Made by a program: the position numbers and the translations under genes | Notes under the pieces: generated by a model | The model's database searches: none | Seen by the model: only the letters and a program-made list of their open reading frames with translations | Told to the model about the DNA's origin: nothing | Assembly (NCBI GenBank): GCA_903943975.1 | Contig: CAJAQB010000008.1 | Coordinates: 175,076 to 239,075 of the forward strand | Direction of reading: 5' to 3' | DNA length: 64,000 nt | Origin: Synechococcus lacustris | GTDB lineage: Bacteria > Cyanobacteriota > Cyanobacteriia > PCC-6307 > Cyanobiaceae | Part shown: in pieces, positions 47,961 through 56,914 of the stretch | Position numbering within the stretch: the first letter of the stretch is position 1 | How the letters are laid out: each line of letters starts with the position of its first letter

Positions 47961-49463
47961 ATGAGGGATCACCAGGGCCGCGGGCTAAGGATCGATGCCG
48001 ATTTGCTTAAGGATTGGCTAATAATTCGGAGTTTGTATCTCTGGCTACCTCTTGGCGCCGGCCTGTTGGCAGGGTTTGCCCTGCCCCCCCAGGGGTGGTT
48101 GCCGCTGCTATGGCTTGCCCTGGTGCCGCTTTGGGGGGCCAGGCCCCGGGCTGGTTTTGCCTGGGGCGCCGCCGCGGTGTTGGTGAGCCATCGCTGGCTG
48201 TTGGCCCTTCATCCCCTGGATTGGCTTGGGGTGCCCTCCCCCTTGAGTTTGCCGTTGGTGCTGGGGGTATTAGCGGTATGCGCCCTGGCGGGGGGCGGCC
48301 TGGTGGCGCTCTGGTGTGGCTTGGTGCAGTGGCTGGGCCCGCGGCGCTGGAGCACGGCCCTATGGGCGGCCTTGGTGTGGGGGCTGGGGGAGGTGTTGCT
48401 GGCGCGCTTGCCGCTGTTTTGGATTGGCCTTGGCGTGGCGCCCCTGCCGCTGGATCGGCCCCTGGCGGGGCTGGCCGCCCTCGGCGGGGCCGGCCTAGTG
48501 GCGGCGGTACAGCTACTTATTAGTTGGTTGTTGTGGCGGCGGGCTTGGTCGGCCTTGTTGTTGCTGATCTTGGCGGCCCATGGGCTGGGCTGGGGGGCCT
48601 TGGCGGCGGCGGGGGCGGGGGCAAGTGCGGGGCCAGCGGTGGATTCCCTGCGCTTGCAACTGGTGCAACCGGCGCTGCCCACCCGCCAGAAGTTTGAGTT
48701 GGCCCAGCAGCGGCGTTTGTTGGCCCTGCTGGATCAGGCCCAACTGGAGGCGGGCAGGAATGGGGCGGCGGCAGTGGTCCTGCCGGAAGGCTCGCTGCTT
48801 TTGGGCCAACCGTTGCAGCAGCCGGCGGCCTTGCCGATCTTGGCGGGGGGCTTCCGCCGTGAAGGTCTGGAGGAACGCAGCAGTGTGCTTTGGATTGCTA
48901 AGGGGGCCCTAGATCCCAGCCGTTGGCTGGATAAGCATCGGCTGGTGCCCCTGGGGGAATGGGTGCCGGGGGGGGAGTGGTTGAACTGGAGCGGCCTGTC
49001 GGCGGTGGGGGGGCTCAGCCCTGGGTTGCCGTCTCGTTATTTAGCGCTACCGATCGGAGCCGTGGGGGTGGCCATCTGCTACGAGCTCTCCGATGGCACC
49101 GGGTTGGCCCAGGCGGTGCGGGCTGGGGCCCAGTGGTTGTTGGTGGTGGCCAACCTCGACCCCTATCCGGCCCAGCTGCAGCAGCAATACCTGGCCCTGG
49201 CCCAGTTGCGGGCGATCGAAACCGGCCGCTGGCTGCTGAGTGTGGCCAACACAGGCCCCTCCGCCGTGGTGGATGCCCAGGGGCTAGTGCGGGGCCAATT
49301 GCCCGTAGGCGCATCACTCACCGCCCCGTTGGGCCTGGAGCGCCGCCAGGGGCTCACCCCCTACGACCGCTGGGGGGAGACCCCCCTGGCGGTACTTGCT
49401 GGGGTGTTGCTGCTGTTTAGAGCTTGGCCAAAAGGTCGCCGGGATGCAGCTGGCTGGCACTAA
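47961..49463 (+). CDS. lnt: Apolipoprotein N-acyltransferase
   Basis: Lnt adds the third acyl chain to lipoproteins in the inner membrane. The product has several N-terminal membrane segments (LYLWLPLGAGLLAGFAL and others), then a nitrilase-like domain with catalytic Glu near residue 275 (VLPEGSLL), Lys near 324 (LDKHRLVPLGEW) and Cys near 373 (VAICYEL). The length of about 500 residues is normal. The exact start is unsure, because the first 20 residues are weakly typical. Its 3' end overlaps the peroxidase 3' end by 47 bases in convergent orientation. Confidence 0.93.
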   Translation: MRDHQGRGLRIDADLLKDWLIIRSLYLWLPLGAGLLAGFALPPQGWLPLLWLALVPLWGARPRAGFAWGAAAVLVSHRWLLALHPLDWLGVPSPLSLPLVLGVLAVCALAGGGLVALWCGLVQWLGPRRWSTALWAALVWGLGEVLLARLPLFWIGLGVAPLPLDRPLAGLAALGGAGLVAAVQLLISWLLWRRAWSALLLLILAAHGLGWGALAAAGAGASAGPAVDSLRLQLVQPALPTRQKFELAQQRRLLALLDQAQLEAGRNGAAAVVLPEGSLLLGQPLQQPAALPILAGGFRREGLEERSSVLWIAKGALDPSRWLDKHRLVPLGEWVPGGEWLNWSGLSAVGGLSPGLPSRYLALPIGAVGVAICYELSDGTGLAQAVRAGAQWLLVVANLDPYPAQLQQQYLALAQLRAIETGRWLLSVANTGPSAVVDAQGLVRGQLPVGASLTAPLGLERRQGLTPYDRWGETPLAVLAGVLLLFRAWPKGRRDAAGWH

Positions 49464-51405
49464 GGCCCACCAGGGTCAGATTCGTTCCCTGGAAGCTGAG
49501 CAGCAGATCTCCCCCTTGGGGGGTGATGCTGAGCCCCTGGGTCAATTGATCGCGGTTGAGGGCCTGTTCAAACACCAGCCGATCCTCCCCAGGGGTGAAA
49601 TCAGTGATGGTTGCCTGGATTCCCGCTTGGCTAAGTACGAATTGGTCACGGCCACCCCCACCGGTTAATTGCTGATTACCGAGGCCGGCCACCAGGATGT
49701 CGTTGCGATCGCCTCCCAGCAGGATGTCTGCCCCATCCTTGCCAACCAATAGCTGACGCACGCTGGGATCAACAACGGAATCACTGCCGTGACGATCTAC
49801 ATACCTGAAGACATCATTTTGAATGTGTTCCACATCTGTATTCAAGAGGATCAGATCGGAAAGCTGTGTGTCGTTGATTTGATTCAGGGTGCGGCGATCA
49901 AAGCCCTGATTTTCATACCAGAGGCGGTCTCCGTCGCGCAGGGCTTCGAATTGGTTGGCGATGATCACTTGGAAGGTTTCTCCCACCATTGCCCCTCGCC
50001 CATGGTTTTCGGCAAGGCCACCGATCCAGAGATCCAGCTTGTCTACGCTGCCATAGGCCTCCTGCAGTGATGCTGCAATCGCTGGATCGCTGCTGATTTC
50101 TGTGAAGCTGGTGTAGGCCTTCAGCCCTAGGGCCACACGGGTTTGATTGAGGCTGCCTAGGCCCAGGTCGCGACCCCGTTGGATGTTGATGGCGGCCAGG
50201 TCCATGCTGGCGCCAGGCACATTTAGGAAATTGCGTAGATCATCAACGATATGAACATCTAATTCATTAGATACATCGCTGGCCAGCTTGCGCAGGAAGC
50301 CAGCGGCGCCGCCGTTGGCAGCGAAGTCTGTGGGGGATTGGAAGAAGGCATCCTTGAGGCTCAGATCTGGACCAACAGCAGAGCCATCCTCAGCCAGCCG
50401 CTGCAGATTTGCCGAAACAATCGAGTGGCCAAAACGGAACGCTGCCCCAGCAAATTCCTCATTCATCGATGTATTTACGGTGGGGTCGTAGCCCTCATAG
50501 CGACTAATTGCCCCTCGTCCGAGCAGGCTTGGTAGGAATTCGCTGTAGGTGATATGGGCTATTTCGGCCCCAACAATCGCCCTGGCCTGGTTGTAAAGTT
50601 GATCACCGCTCCAGTCGGGATGAGCTGCCTTGAGCAGATCCACCTGGCGGTTGTGTTCGCGCACAAATAGTGTTTGCAGGGCGGTGAGATCAGGATTCTC
50701 CTGGGCGCGGATATCTCCTGCAAGAAAGGCACCGTTTGCTATGGGCAGATTGTTGTCAACGGAGGTAAGCATGTAACCATCGGCGTTGCGCAGGCTGGCT
50801 GCGGTTACGGCATCAGAGCCATAGACCATGGAGCCGTCAATCCAGCCGGTCACATTGTTGATGGCAAGGCCAGTGAGCGGATCAACTGTTGTGCGGGTTA
50901 GTGAGATATTGCCTGAAAGATTTGGATCACCGTTGGGAATTTGAATACTTATCCCATTTGTGCCATCAGACTTCATTAAATTGATGTCGTGATCTATAAA
51001 CTGTCCCCAGGCATACATCATTCCAGAGAGGCCCCTGTCATTGGGGGTTTCAGCTTCTTCGGTGGTTGCCGCCACCACGATGTTGCTAACTGTGCGCGCA
51101 TTGGGCAGGTTGCTTGCCAAGCTGCGCTGGCTATCGCCGAAATTGGCCACCCCAATCCGGCTAAAGCTGTCGCCGCTGCTGTTTTGGCTCAGGTCTGTGA
51201 GGTTGTTGCCGCTGCCGTCAATGCTGCGGAATTCCAAGGCCACCGGAGGCCGGGGGGCTGGGGCCTGACCAGGGCCAGGGGGGCGAGCTGGTGCTTGGCC
51301 CAGTGGGTCGCGGCGGCGGGGCGCTGCCGCTGGCGCTGTTACCGGTGGAGCAAGCAGTGCTTGCAGGGGGGCAGTGCCGGGGACAGGGGGCTTGGGGGCG
51401 GGCAT
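49417..51405 (-). CDS. Animal-type heme peroxidase with RTX C-terminus
   Basis: A heme peroxidase of the myeloperoxidase-like superfamily, called peroxicins in some bacteria. The distal His139 is in WGQFIDHDI, followed by the Asp/Arg features and REHNR (about 249-253), the proximal His327 in AAFRFGHSIV and the conserved NIQRGRDLGL. At about residues 555-595 there are glycine-rich RTX-type repeats (GADILLGGDRNDILVAGLGN and GGGGRDQFVL), indicating type I secretion and calcium binding. A Pro/Ala-rich N-terminus without a signal peptide agrees with this. Start is ATG 51405. The substrate is unknown, and iodide or bromide oxidation is a guess from family members. Confidence 0.9.
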   Translation of the reverse strand: MPAPKPPVPGTAPLQALLAPPVTAPAAAPRRRDPLGQAPARPPGPGQAPAPRPPVALEFRSIDGSGNNLTDLSQNSSGDSFSRIGVANFGDSQRSLASNLPNARTVSNIVVAATTEEAETPNDRGLSGMMYAWGQFIDHDINLMKSDGTNGISIQIPNGDPNLSGNISLTRTTVDPLTGLAINNVTGWIDGSMVYGSDAVTAASLRNADGYMLTSVDNNLPIANGAFLAGDIRAQENPDLTALQTLFVREHNRQVDLLKAAHPDWSGDQLYNQARAIVGAEIAHITYSEFLPSLLGRGAISRYEGYDPTVNTSMNEEFAGAAFRFGHSIVSANLQRLAEDGSAVGPDLSLKDAFFQSPTDFAANGGAAGFLRKLASDVSNELDVHIVDDLRNFLNVPGASMDLAAINIQRGRDLGLGSLNQTRVALGLKAYTSFTEISSDPAIAASLQEAYGSVDKLDLWIGGLAENHGRGAMVGETFQVIIANQFEALRDGDRLWYENQGFDRRTLNQINDTQLSDLILLNTDVEHIQNDVFRYVDRHGSDSVVDPSVRQLLVGKDGADILLGGDRNDILVAGLGNQQLTGGGGRDQFVLSQAGIQATITDFTPGEDRLVFEQALNRDQLTQGLSITPQGGDLLLSFQGTNLTLVGLSASQLHPGDLLAKL

Positions 51406-51496
51406 GGGAGCAACCAGGGAGCTAAATGCTTCAGATCTGCTCCGGCATCTTCACGGAACCAATGGGGCCTCCCCATGACCTGCGACAAGCCTTTCT

Positions 51497-52021
51497 GTGA
51501 TCTTGGTCACAGCTGCTGATCTGCCAGCTGATGCTGCTGGCTACCAATTCTTTACTCCGGTGCTGAAAGAAAGGGAGTACCGGCTAGATGGGCTGTTTCT
51601 GCCACCAAGGGAGCGCCCTGATCTGCCCGTTGTGATCATGGAGGCCCAGTTGGCCAGTGATCCAGACTTTTTTATGCGGCTCCAGGCCGCCGGCACCGCC
51701 CTGGCGGCAGAGCTGAATGATGTGATCACCGCTATCGTGGTCTCACGGTTTAGTGGTCGTTCGATCCCGGAGCTTTGTGCCATGGGCGGTATCACCCTTG
51801 AAGATTTCACCCAGAGCGTTGCCCGTAGGGAGATCTTTGGCCTAGGCGAGGCCACTGTCACCCTGCGCTTGCTGCAGCGCCGCTGTGGACTCATCAGCCC
51901 TGCCACAGAAGCAACCATCCGCTCCTTAGCCCTGGAGCGCTTGGAACTCCTTGCCGACGCATTGCTTGATTTCAATGGCCCTGCTGATCTGGCTGCCTGG
52001 CTGGAGCAGCAGGCGGCTTAA
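51497..52021 (+). CDS. DUF2887/Rpn-like nuclease-related protein, internally shortened
   Basis: The 174-residue product looks like a deleted version of the DUF2887/DUF4351 proteins (PD-(D/E)XK-like, related to Rpn transposon-associated nucleases). It keeps YQFFTPVLKEREYRLDGLFLP and VVIMEAQLASDPDFFMRL, which carry the likely Asp and Glu-x-Gln of the active site, and a DUF4351-like tail (LRLLQRRCGLISPATEA, LERLELLADALLDF). The usual N-terminus and middle section are absent, so it may be a non-functional remnant. Start at GTG 51497 is uncertain. It is followed 8 bases later by the GT41 gene. Confidence 0.65.
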   Translation: MILVTAADLPADAAGYQFFTPVLKEREYRLDGLFLPPRERPDLPVVIMEAQLASDPDFFMRLQAAGTALAAELNDVITAIVVSRFSGRSIPELCAMGGITLEDFTQSVARREIFGLGEATVTLRLLQRRCGLISPATEATIRSLALERLELLADALLDFNGPADLAAWLEQQAA

Positions 52022-52029
52022 TTCAGGCT

Positions 52030-54756
52030 ATGGGGCTCAGATTGAAAGCTAGGGCCCCGTTGCTGATTGTTTCCGCCAGCCGCCTTGATCGGGCCAGCTT
52101 CCAGAACGAAACCCTGCTGGGGCGCAGTCTGCAACGTCCGGAGCACAGCTCCTACGCCAGCGCCATCAGCACCAGCAACAGCGCCCCCTTGGCCTTGGCC
52201 TACAACGCCGCCATCGAGGCCGCCAGCGCAGACACGTTGCTGGTGTTTTGCCACGACGATGTGGATCTGGGCCCGCTGCCCCTTGAGCCTCAACTGAAAG
52301 ATGCTCTGCAGCGTTTTGATCTGGTGGGAGTGGCGGGCAACCAACGCCATCAGCCGGGGCAAATCGCCTGGTGGCTCGATCCCGGCAGCGGCCAGTGGGA
52401 CTATCCATTTTTGAGCGGGGCCATCGAGCATGGCCAGCCGAGCCAGGCCCAGTTGGCTGTTTTCGGGCCGGTGCCGATGCCGGTGCAGCTGTTGGATGGG
52501 GTGTTTTTGGTGGCTCGGGCCGCGGTGCTGCAGGCGGCGGGGATGCGCTTTGATCCACGCTTCCCCTTTCACTTTTACGACTTTGATTTTTGTCGCTCCG
52601 CCCGCCGGGCGGGCTTGAGCCTGGGCACCTGGCCGCTGCCCCTGTTGCATGCCAGTGGAGGTGATGCCCATAGCCCAGCCTGGAACCAGGCCCAGCAGCA
52701 ATACCTCAATAAATGGGGCGAACAGGGCCCCCAGCAGGATCATGGGCTTAAGGAGTTGTTTCGAGCCGGCCGGGCCCAGGAAAAGGCGGGGGCCTGGGCT
52801 AAGGCTGAGCAGAGTTACCGCCAGCTCCTCGTGCAGACCCCGGGCCATGGGCCCACGCAGCTGCAGTTGGCCAAGGTGGTGCACCAGCAGGACCGCAATG
52901 GCGAGGCCCTTGCCCTGCTCGATGGCCTGCTGGCCAGTGATCCCCAGCCGCTGGGCGATCGCCTGCGGGCCAAGGCCCAGGCCAACCGCGGCGCCCTGCT
53001 GCAACTGGAGGGCGATCTCGATGGCGCCGAGCAGGCCTATGGGGAAGCGCTGCGGCTGGATCCCTCCCTGCGGCTCGCCGCCGATAACCTGCTGGCCCTC
53101 GCCCTGCAGCTGCGCGCCCAGGGGCGCTGCCACCAGGCCCTGGAAGCGTTGCGACGGATCCTGCGGGCTGATCCCCAGCGGCCCGATCTGCTGCTGCAAC
53201 TCGGCATCAGCCTGATGGAGCTGGGGCGGGTGGAGACGGCGGTGCCCTGCTTCAAACGACTACTGCGCCATGAGCCCCAACACCCTGAAGGCCACTACCA
53301 GCTGGGCCAGGCCCTGGCAGTCCTGGGCGAAATAGAGGCGGGCATCGGCGTTTTGCAAACGGCCCTGGCCCTTGATCCCGAGGCCGTGCAAGTGCTGGTA
53401 ACGCTGGAATGGCATCGGCTCAGCCTTTGCGATTGGGACAACTACGACGCCCGCATGGCTGATTTAATCAAGCGGCTGGAGGCCCATAGCCACAAGGCCC
53501 AGGGGCCGCTGGTGCCGCCCCTAACCGCTTCTCTCTTCCCCCTGCCGCCAGCGCTGCACCGGCGCCTGGGGGAACGCTGGGCGGAGCCCAGCAGCAGCAG
53601 CATGGCTCCGCTGCAGTTGCCATCGGCGCCTCCACGCCAACCGGGCCAACGCCTACGCCTCGGCTACCTCTCGGCCGATTTCCGTAACCACGCCATGGGC
53701 AACCTGATCCATGGCCTGTTCGCCCAGCACGACCGGAGCCGCTTTGAGGTGTTTGCCTATTCGCTGGCAAGTCTGGAAGACGACTACACAGCGGCAATTC
53801 GCCAGGGGGTGGATCAGTTCAGCCTGGTGGCTGGCGAAAGCAGCGAAGCGATCGCCGCTCGGATCCGCGCCGATCGCATCGATGTGCTGATCGACCTGAT
53901 GGGCCACACCCACCACAGCCGCCCCGGGGTGCTGGCCATGCGGCCGGCGCCGCTGCAACTGCATTACCTGGGCTATCCCGGTTCCCTGGGGGCCGATTGG
54001 ATTGATGGGGTGATCGCTGATGCCTGGCTGATCCCCCCGGAGCACGAGCGCCACTACCGCGAAACGGTGCATCGGCTGCCGTGGGGGTTTGTGAGCTCCG
54101 CACCGCTGAAGGCGCCAGCCGCCCAGGGCCAAGGCCAGAAGCAGCCGCCCCCCAACCGCGAAAGCCTCGGCCTACCGGCCACTGGGGTGGTGTATGCCTG
54201 CTTTAACCGGCCGGAGAAGCTCACGCCGCCGGTGTTTGATAGCTGGCTGGAGATCCTGCGCCAGGTGCCGGGTTCGGTGCTGTGGGTCGTCAACGATCAA
54301 CCCCTGGTGGAGACGCGGCTGCGGGCAAGGTTGGTGGCGGCAGGCTTGGGGCCGGAGCGGCTGGTGGTGAGCGCCAAGGTGGAATCCGCCGCCTTTGCCC
54401 AGCTCTGCAGCCTGGCCGACCTGCTGCTCGACACCAGCCCCTATGGCTCCGGCGCCACGGCGGTAACGGCCCTCGCCGCTGGCCTGCCCCTGCTCACCTG
54501 CCCGGGCGAGAGCTTTGCCTCCCGCATGGGGGCCAGCCTCTGCGCCGCCAGCGGCCTGGAGGAGCTGATCTGCCCCAGCCCCCAGGCCTACACGGCCACC
54601 GCCATCGCCCTAGGCCGTGATCCAGCCAAGCTGCAGAGCCTGCGCCGCCAGCTGCTTGAGGGCAGCGGTGAGCTGCCGTTGCTTAATACCGCCGGCTGGG
54701 TAGGCGAGCTGGAAATCCTGCTGGAGCGGCTGCTGGCCAGTGGGGAAACGGCTTAA
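52030..54756 (+). CDS. GT41-type (SPINDLY/OGT-like) glycosyltransferase with GT2-like N-terminus and TPRs
   Basis: A 908-residue multi-domain protein. Residues 1-235 look like a GT-A/GT2-like domain, with LLVFCHDDVDLGP (a D-D-x-D metal site), FLVARAAVL and HFYDFDFCRSARR. Residues 235-480 are tetratricopeptide repeats (LEGDLDGAEQAYGEALRL, GEIEAGIGVLQTALAL). From about 540 is the OGT catalytic domain with GYLSADFRNHAMGN (catalytic His), DVLIDLMGHTHHSR, YLGYPGSLG, FNRPEKLTPPVF and LLLDTSPYGSGATAV to AAGLPLLTCPG. OGT-type enzymes put sugars on Ser/Thr of proteins. The neighbouring giant FG-GAP protein and GNAT fusion are plausible partners, but no substrate is shown. Confidence 0.9.
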   Translation: MGLRLKARAPLLIVSASRLDRASFQNETLLGRSLQRPEHSSYASAISTSNSAPLALAYNAAIEAASADTLLVFCHDDVDLGPLPLEPQLKDALQRFDLVGVAGNQRHQPGQIAWWLDPGSGQWDYPFLSGAIEHGQPSQAQLAVFGPVPMPVQLLDGVFLVARAAVLQAAGMRFDPRFPFHFYDFDFCRSARRAGLSLGTWPLPLLHASGGDAHSPAWNQAQQQYLNKWGEQGPQQDHGLKELFRAGRAQEKAGAWAKAEQSYRQLLVQTPGHGPTQLQLAKVVHQQDRNGEALALLDGLLASDPQPLGDRLRAKAQANRGALLQLEGDLDGAEQAYGEALRLDPSLRLAADNLLALALQLRAQGRCHQALEALRRILRADPQRPDLLLQLGISLMELGRVETAVPCFKRLLRHEPQHPEGHYQLGQALAVLGEIEAGIGVLQTALALDPEAVQVLVTLEWHRLSLCDWDNYDARMADLIKRLEAHSHKAQGPLVPPLTASLFPLPPALHRRLGERWAEPSSSSMAPLQLPSAPPRQPGQRLRLGYLSADFRNHAMGNLIHGLFAQHDRSRFEVFAYSLASLEDDYTAAIRQGVDQFSLVAGESSEAIAARIRADRIDVLIDLMGHTHHSRPGVLAMRPAPLQLHYLGYPGSLGADWIDGVIADAWLIPPEHERHYRETVHRLPWGFVSSAPLKAPAAQGQGQKQPPPNRESLGLPATGVVYACFNRPEKLTPPVFDSWLEILRQVPGSVLWVVNDQPLVETRLRARLVAAGLGPERLVVSAKVESAAFAQLCSLADLLLDTSPYGSGATAVTALAAGLPLLTCPGESFASRMGASLCAASGLEELICPSPQAYTATAIALGRDPAKLQSLRRQLLEGSGELPLLNTAGWVGELEILLERLLASGETA

Positions 54757-54886
54757 GGCAGCTGCAAGGAATACAACCTCGCAAAAGCGCTATCACGCAC
54801 ACATTGAATTATTGTCAAGGTGATTTAATTGATACGCATTTGCATATTGCAGGGTTCAAACGGTTGGGCGCGATCTTTAGATTCCC

Positions 54887-56914
54887 ATGAAATCCTTGAC
54901 CTCCGCCCGCCAGCCAATCGCTGAGCTAGCCGGCTGGCTCAGCTCCCAAAAACTCTCAATTGCCTTCTCCACCTACCGGGCAAACCGGCTGCTTTTGCTG
55001 GGCACGGGCGCCACTGAAAACGGCACCGCGCCTGAACTCAAGCTCCAGGAGCGACTTTTTGACCGGCCGATGGGGCTGTATGTCGCTGGCGAAAGCCTCT
55101 GGATGGCCACCCGCAGCCAGCTCTGGCGCCTCGATAACCACCTCGCCCCCGGCCTGAGCCATGGGGGTGGCGATCGCCTCTATGTGCCCGCCGCCAGCTT
55201 CGTTACGGGCGATGTAAACGCCCATGAATTGGTGCTTGGGGCCAAGGGGGAGCCAATTTTCGTGAACACGGCGTTCAGCTGCCTGGCCACGGTCTCAGCT
55301 GGCTGCAGCTTTGCCCCCAGCTGGCAGCCAGCTTTTATTTCCAAGCTGGCTGCCGACGACCGCTGCCATCTCAATGGCATTGCGCTCCAAGACGGCATTC
55401 CCACCTGGGCCAGCGCCTGCGGCCATAGCGACGGGCCCTCCAGCTGGCGCCATCAGCGCCGCGATGGCGGTGTGCTGATTCACATCCCCTCAGGGGAGCT
55501 GGCCGCCACCGGCCTCTCAATGCCCCATTCGCCCCGCTGGCATAACGGCAGGCTGTGGTTGCTCAATTCCGGCACTGGTGAATTGGGTAGCGTTGAGCAG
55601 GGCCGCTTTAACCCCCTCTGCGCCCTGCCGGGCTTCACTCGAGGCCTGGCCTTCAGTGGCAACTATGCCGTGGTGGGGTTATCAAAACTGCGCTCACCCC
55701 AGTTCACGGGGTTGGCGCTGGAGCAAAGGCTCAGCCAAGAGGGCATCCCCGGCGGCCTTTGCGGCCTGCGGGTGATTGATCTGGCCAGGGGCACGATTGT
55801 GCACAGCCTCGATCTGCCTGAGCCAATCGATGAATTATTTGATGTGGTGGTGTTGCCAGGGGTGCGCCAGCCCCGCGCCCTGGAGCTGCAGGGGGAAGAG
55901 CTTGATTGCCTAGTAAAACTTGCCGATCAAGCTGAGCTGGTGCATGTACGGCCGAAGGCGCCCAGTGGTAATCCCCACCAGGCCCCGCGGCCCCAGCCCA
56001 TTGGCCTGCCGACCCCAAGCACTAGCCCTATCCACTACCAGCAGGTTTTCCACCTCACCCCCGCCAGCCTCGCCCCCTACGCCCGACTCACCTATCCGGC
56101 GCTAAAGGCGGGCAGCAATGCCCTGGCCCGCTTGGAGGGCGAATTACTGGGGCTCTCGGCAATGGCCAATGGTGAGATGGTGGGCCTGGCGATCGCCGAA
56201 CGGCAGGCCGCCGGTGGTGCCAGCCTGCGCTCGCTCTGTGTGGATCCCCACTGGCGGCGCCGGGGAATCGGCACGGGCCTGTTGGCGCGCTTGATGCGAT
56301 TTGTGGCCCAGGATGGCGGCGGTGAACTGGCGGTGAGTTACCAGACCACAGAGCTGAGCCAGGCAGCCCTGGAGCCGATGCTAAAACGGCTGGGCTGGAG
56401 CAAGCCTAAAACGGAGTTTGTGCTGCTGGAAGGGCGAGCTGAAAGCCTGGCTGCGGCGCCATGGGCCGTCAACTATCCGATCTCTAACCCCTATCAAGTG
56501 AGCGCCTGGAGCGAACTTAGCGCCCAGCAACAGCAGCAGATCAAACATATAAACGCCCCTCAAAACTTGCTGCCACCAGCCAATCAAGAGCTGATTGATC
56601 TGGATGTATCGATCGTCCTGCTGCATAACCAGGAGCTGGTGGGCTGGGTGTTGGCGGAACGCATGAAAGACAAAAGCCTGCGCTATAGCAGCCTGTTTGT
56701 GGCCCAAGCCCACCGCCGCTGTGCCCGCGGTCCAGCCCTACTGGCAGAGGCTTTTAAACGCCAACGGCAAAGGGCGATTCCGATCGCCAGAGCAGCAATT
56801 GCCGCCGAAAATGGCGCCATGATTCGCCTCTTGAAGCGGCACCTTAAAGATCACCTCACGGGCATCAGTAGAGCAAGAACATCAAGGGCCTTGCCAGGGG
56901 CCCAGCTGCCATGA
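54887..56914 (+). CDS. TIGR03032-family protein fused to two GNAT-like domains
   Basis: The N-terminal 350 residues match the TIGR03032 family (AFSTYRANRLLLLGTG, FDRPMGLYVAGESLWMATRSQLWRL, DDRCHLNGIALQDG, GLSMPHSPRWHNGRLWLLNSGTGELG), a beta-propeller-like protein often found beside glycosylation genes. A GNAT acetyltransferase domain follows (about 400-500) with the acetyl-CoA motif VDPHWRRRGIGTGLLARL. A second GNAT-like region lies after about residue 560 (IVLLHNQELVGWVLAER, FVAQAHRRCARGPALLAEAF, AENGAMIRLLKRHL), where the CoA loop is weaker. The gene starts at ATG 54887 after 130 bases of AT-rich DNA that may hold a promoter, and overlaps the LuxR gene by 4 bases. Confidence 0.82.
   Translation: MKSLTSARQPIAELAGWLSSQKLSIAFSTYRANRLLLLGTGATENGTAPELKLQERLFDRPMGLYVAGESLWMATRSQLWRLDNHLAPGLSHGGGDRLYVPAASFVTGDVNAHELVLGAKGEPIFVNTAFSCLATVSAGCSFAPSWQPAFISKLAADDRCHLNGIALQDGIPTWASACGHSDGPSSWRHQRRDGGVLIHIPSGELAATGLSMPHSPRWHNGRLWLLNSGTGELGSVEQGRFNPLCALPGFTRGLAFSGNYAVVGLSKLRSPQFTGLALEQRLSQEGIPGGLCGLRVIDLARGTIVHSLDLPEPIDELFDVVVLPGVRQPRALELQGEELDCLVKLADQAELVHVRPKAPSGNPHQAPRPQPIGLPTPSTSPIHYQQVFHLTPASLAPYARLTYPALKAGSNALARLEGELLGLSAMANGEMVGLAIAERQAAGGASLRSLCVDPHWRRRGIGTGLLARLMRFVAQDGGGELAVSYQTTELSQAALEPMLKRLGWSKPKTEFVLLEGRAESLAAAPWAVNYPISNPYQVSAWSELSAQQQQQIKHINAPQNLLPPANQELIDLDVSIVLLHNQELVGWVLAERMKDKSLRYSSLFVAQAHRRCARGPALLAEAFKRQRQRAIPIARAAIAAENGAMIRLLKRHLKDHLTGISRARTSRALPGAQLP

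Noticed and set aside
52018..53199. 393-residue minus-strand open frame
   Set aside because: Antisense shadow of the GT41/TPR gene; Gln/Gly/Pro-rich translation without domains.
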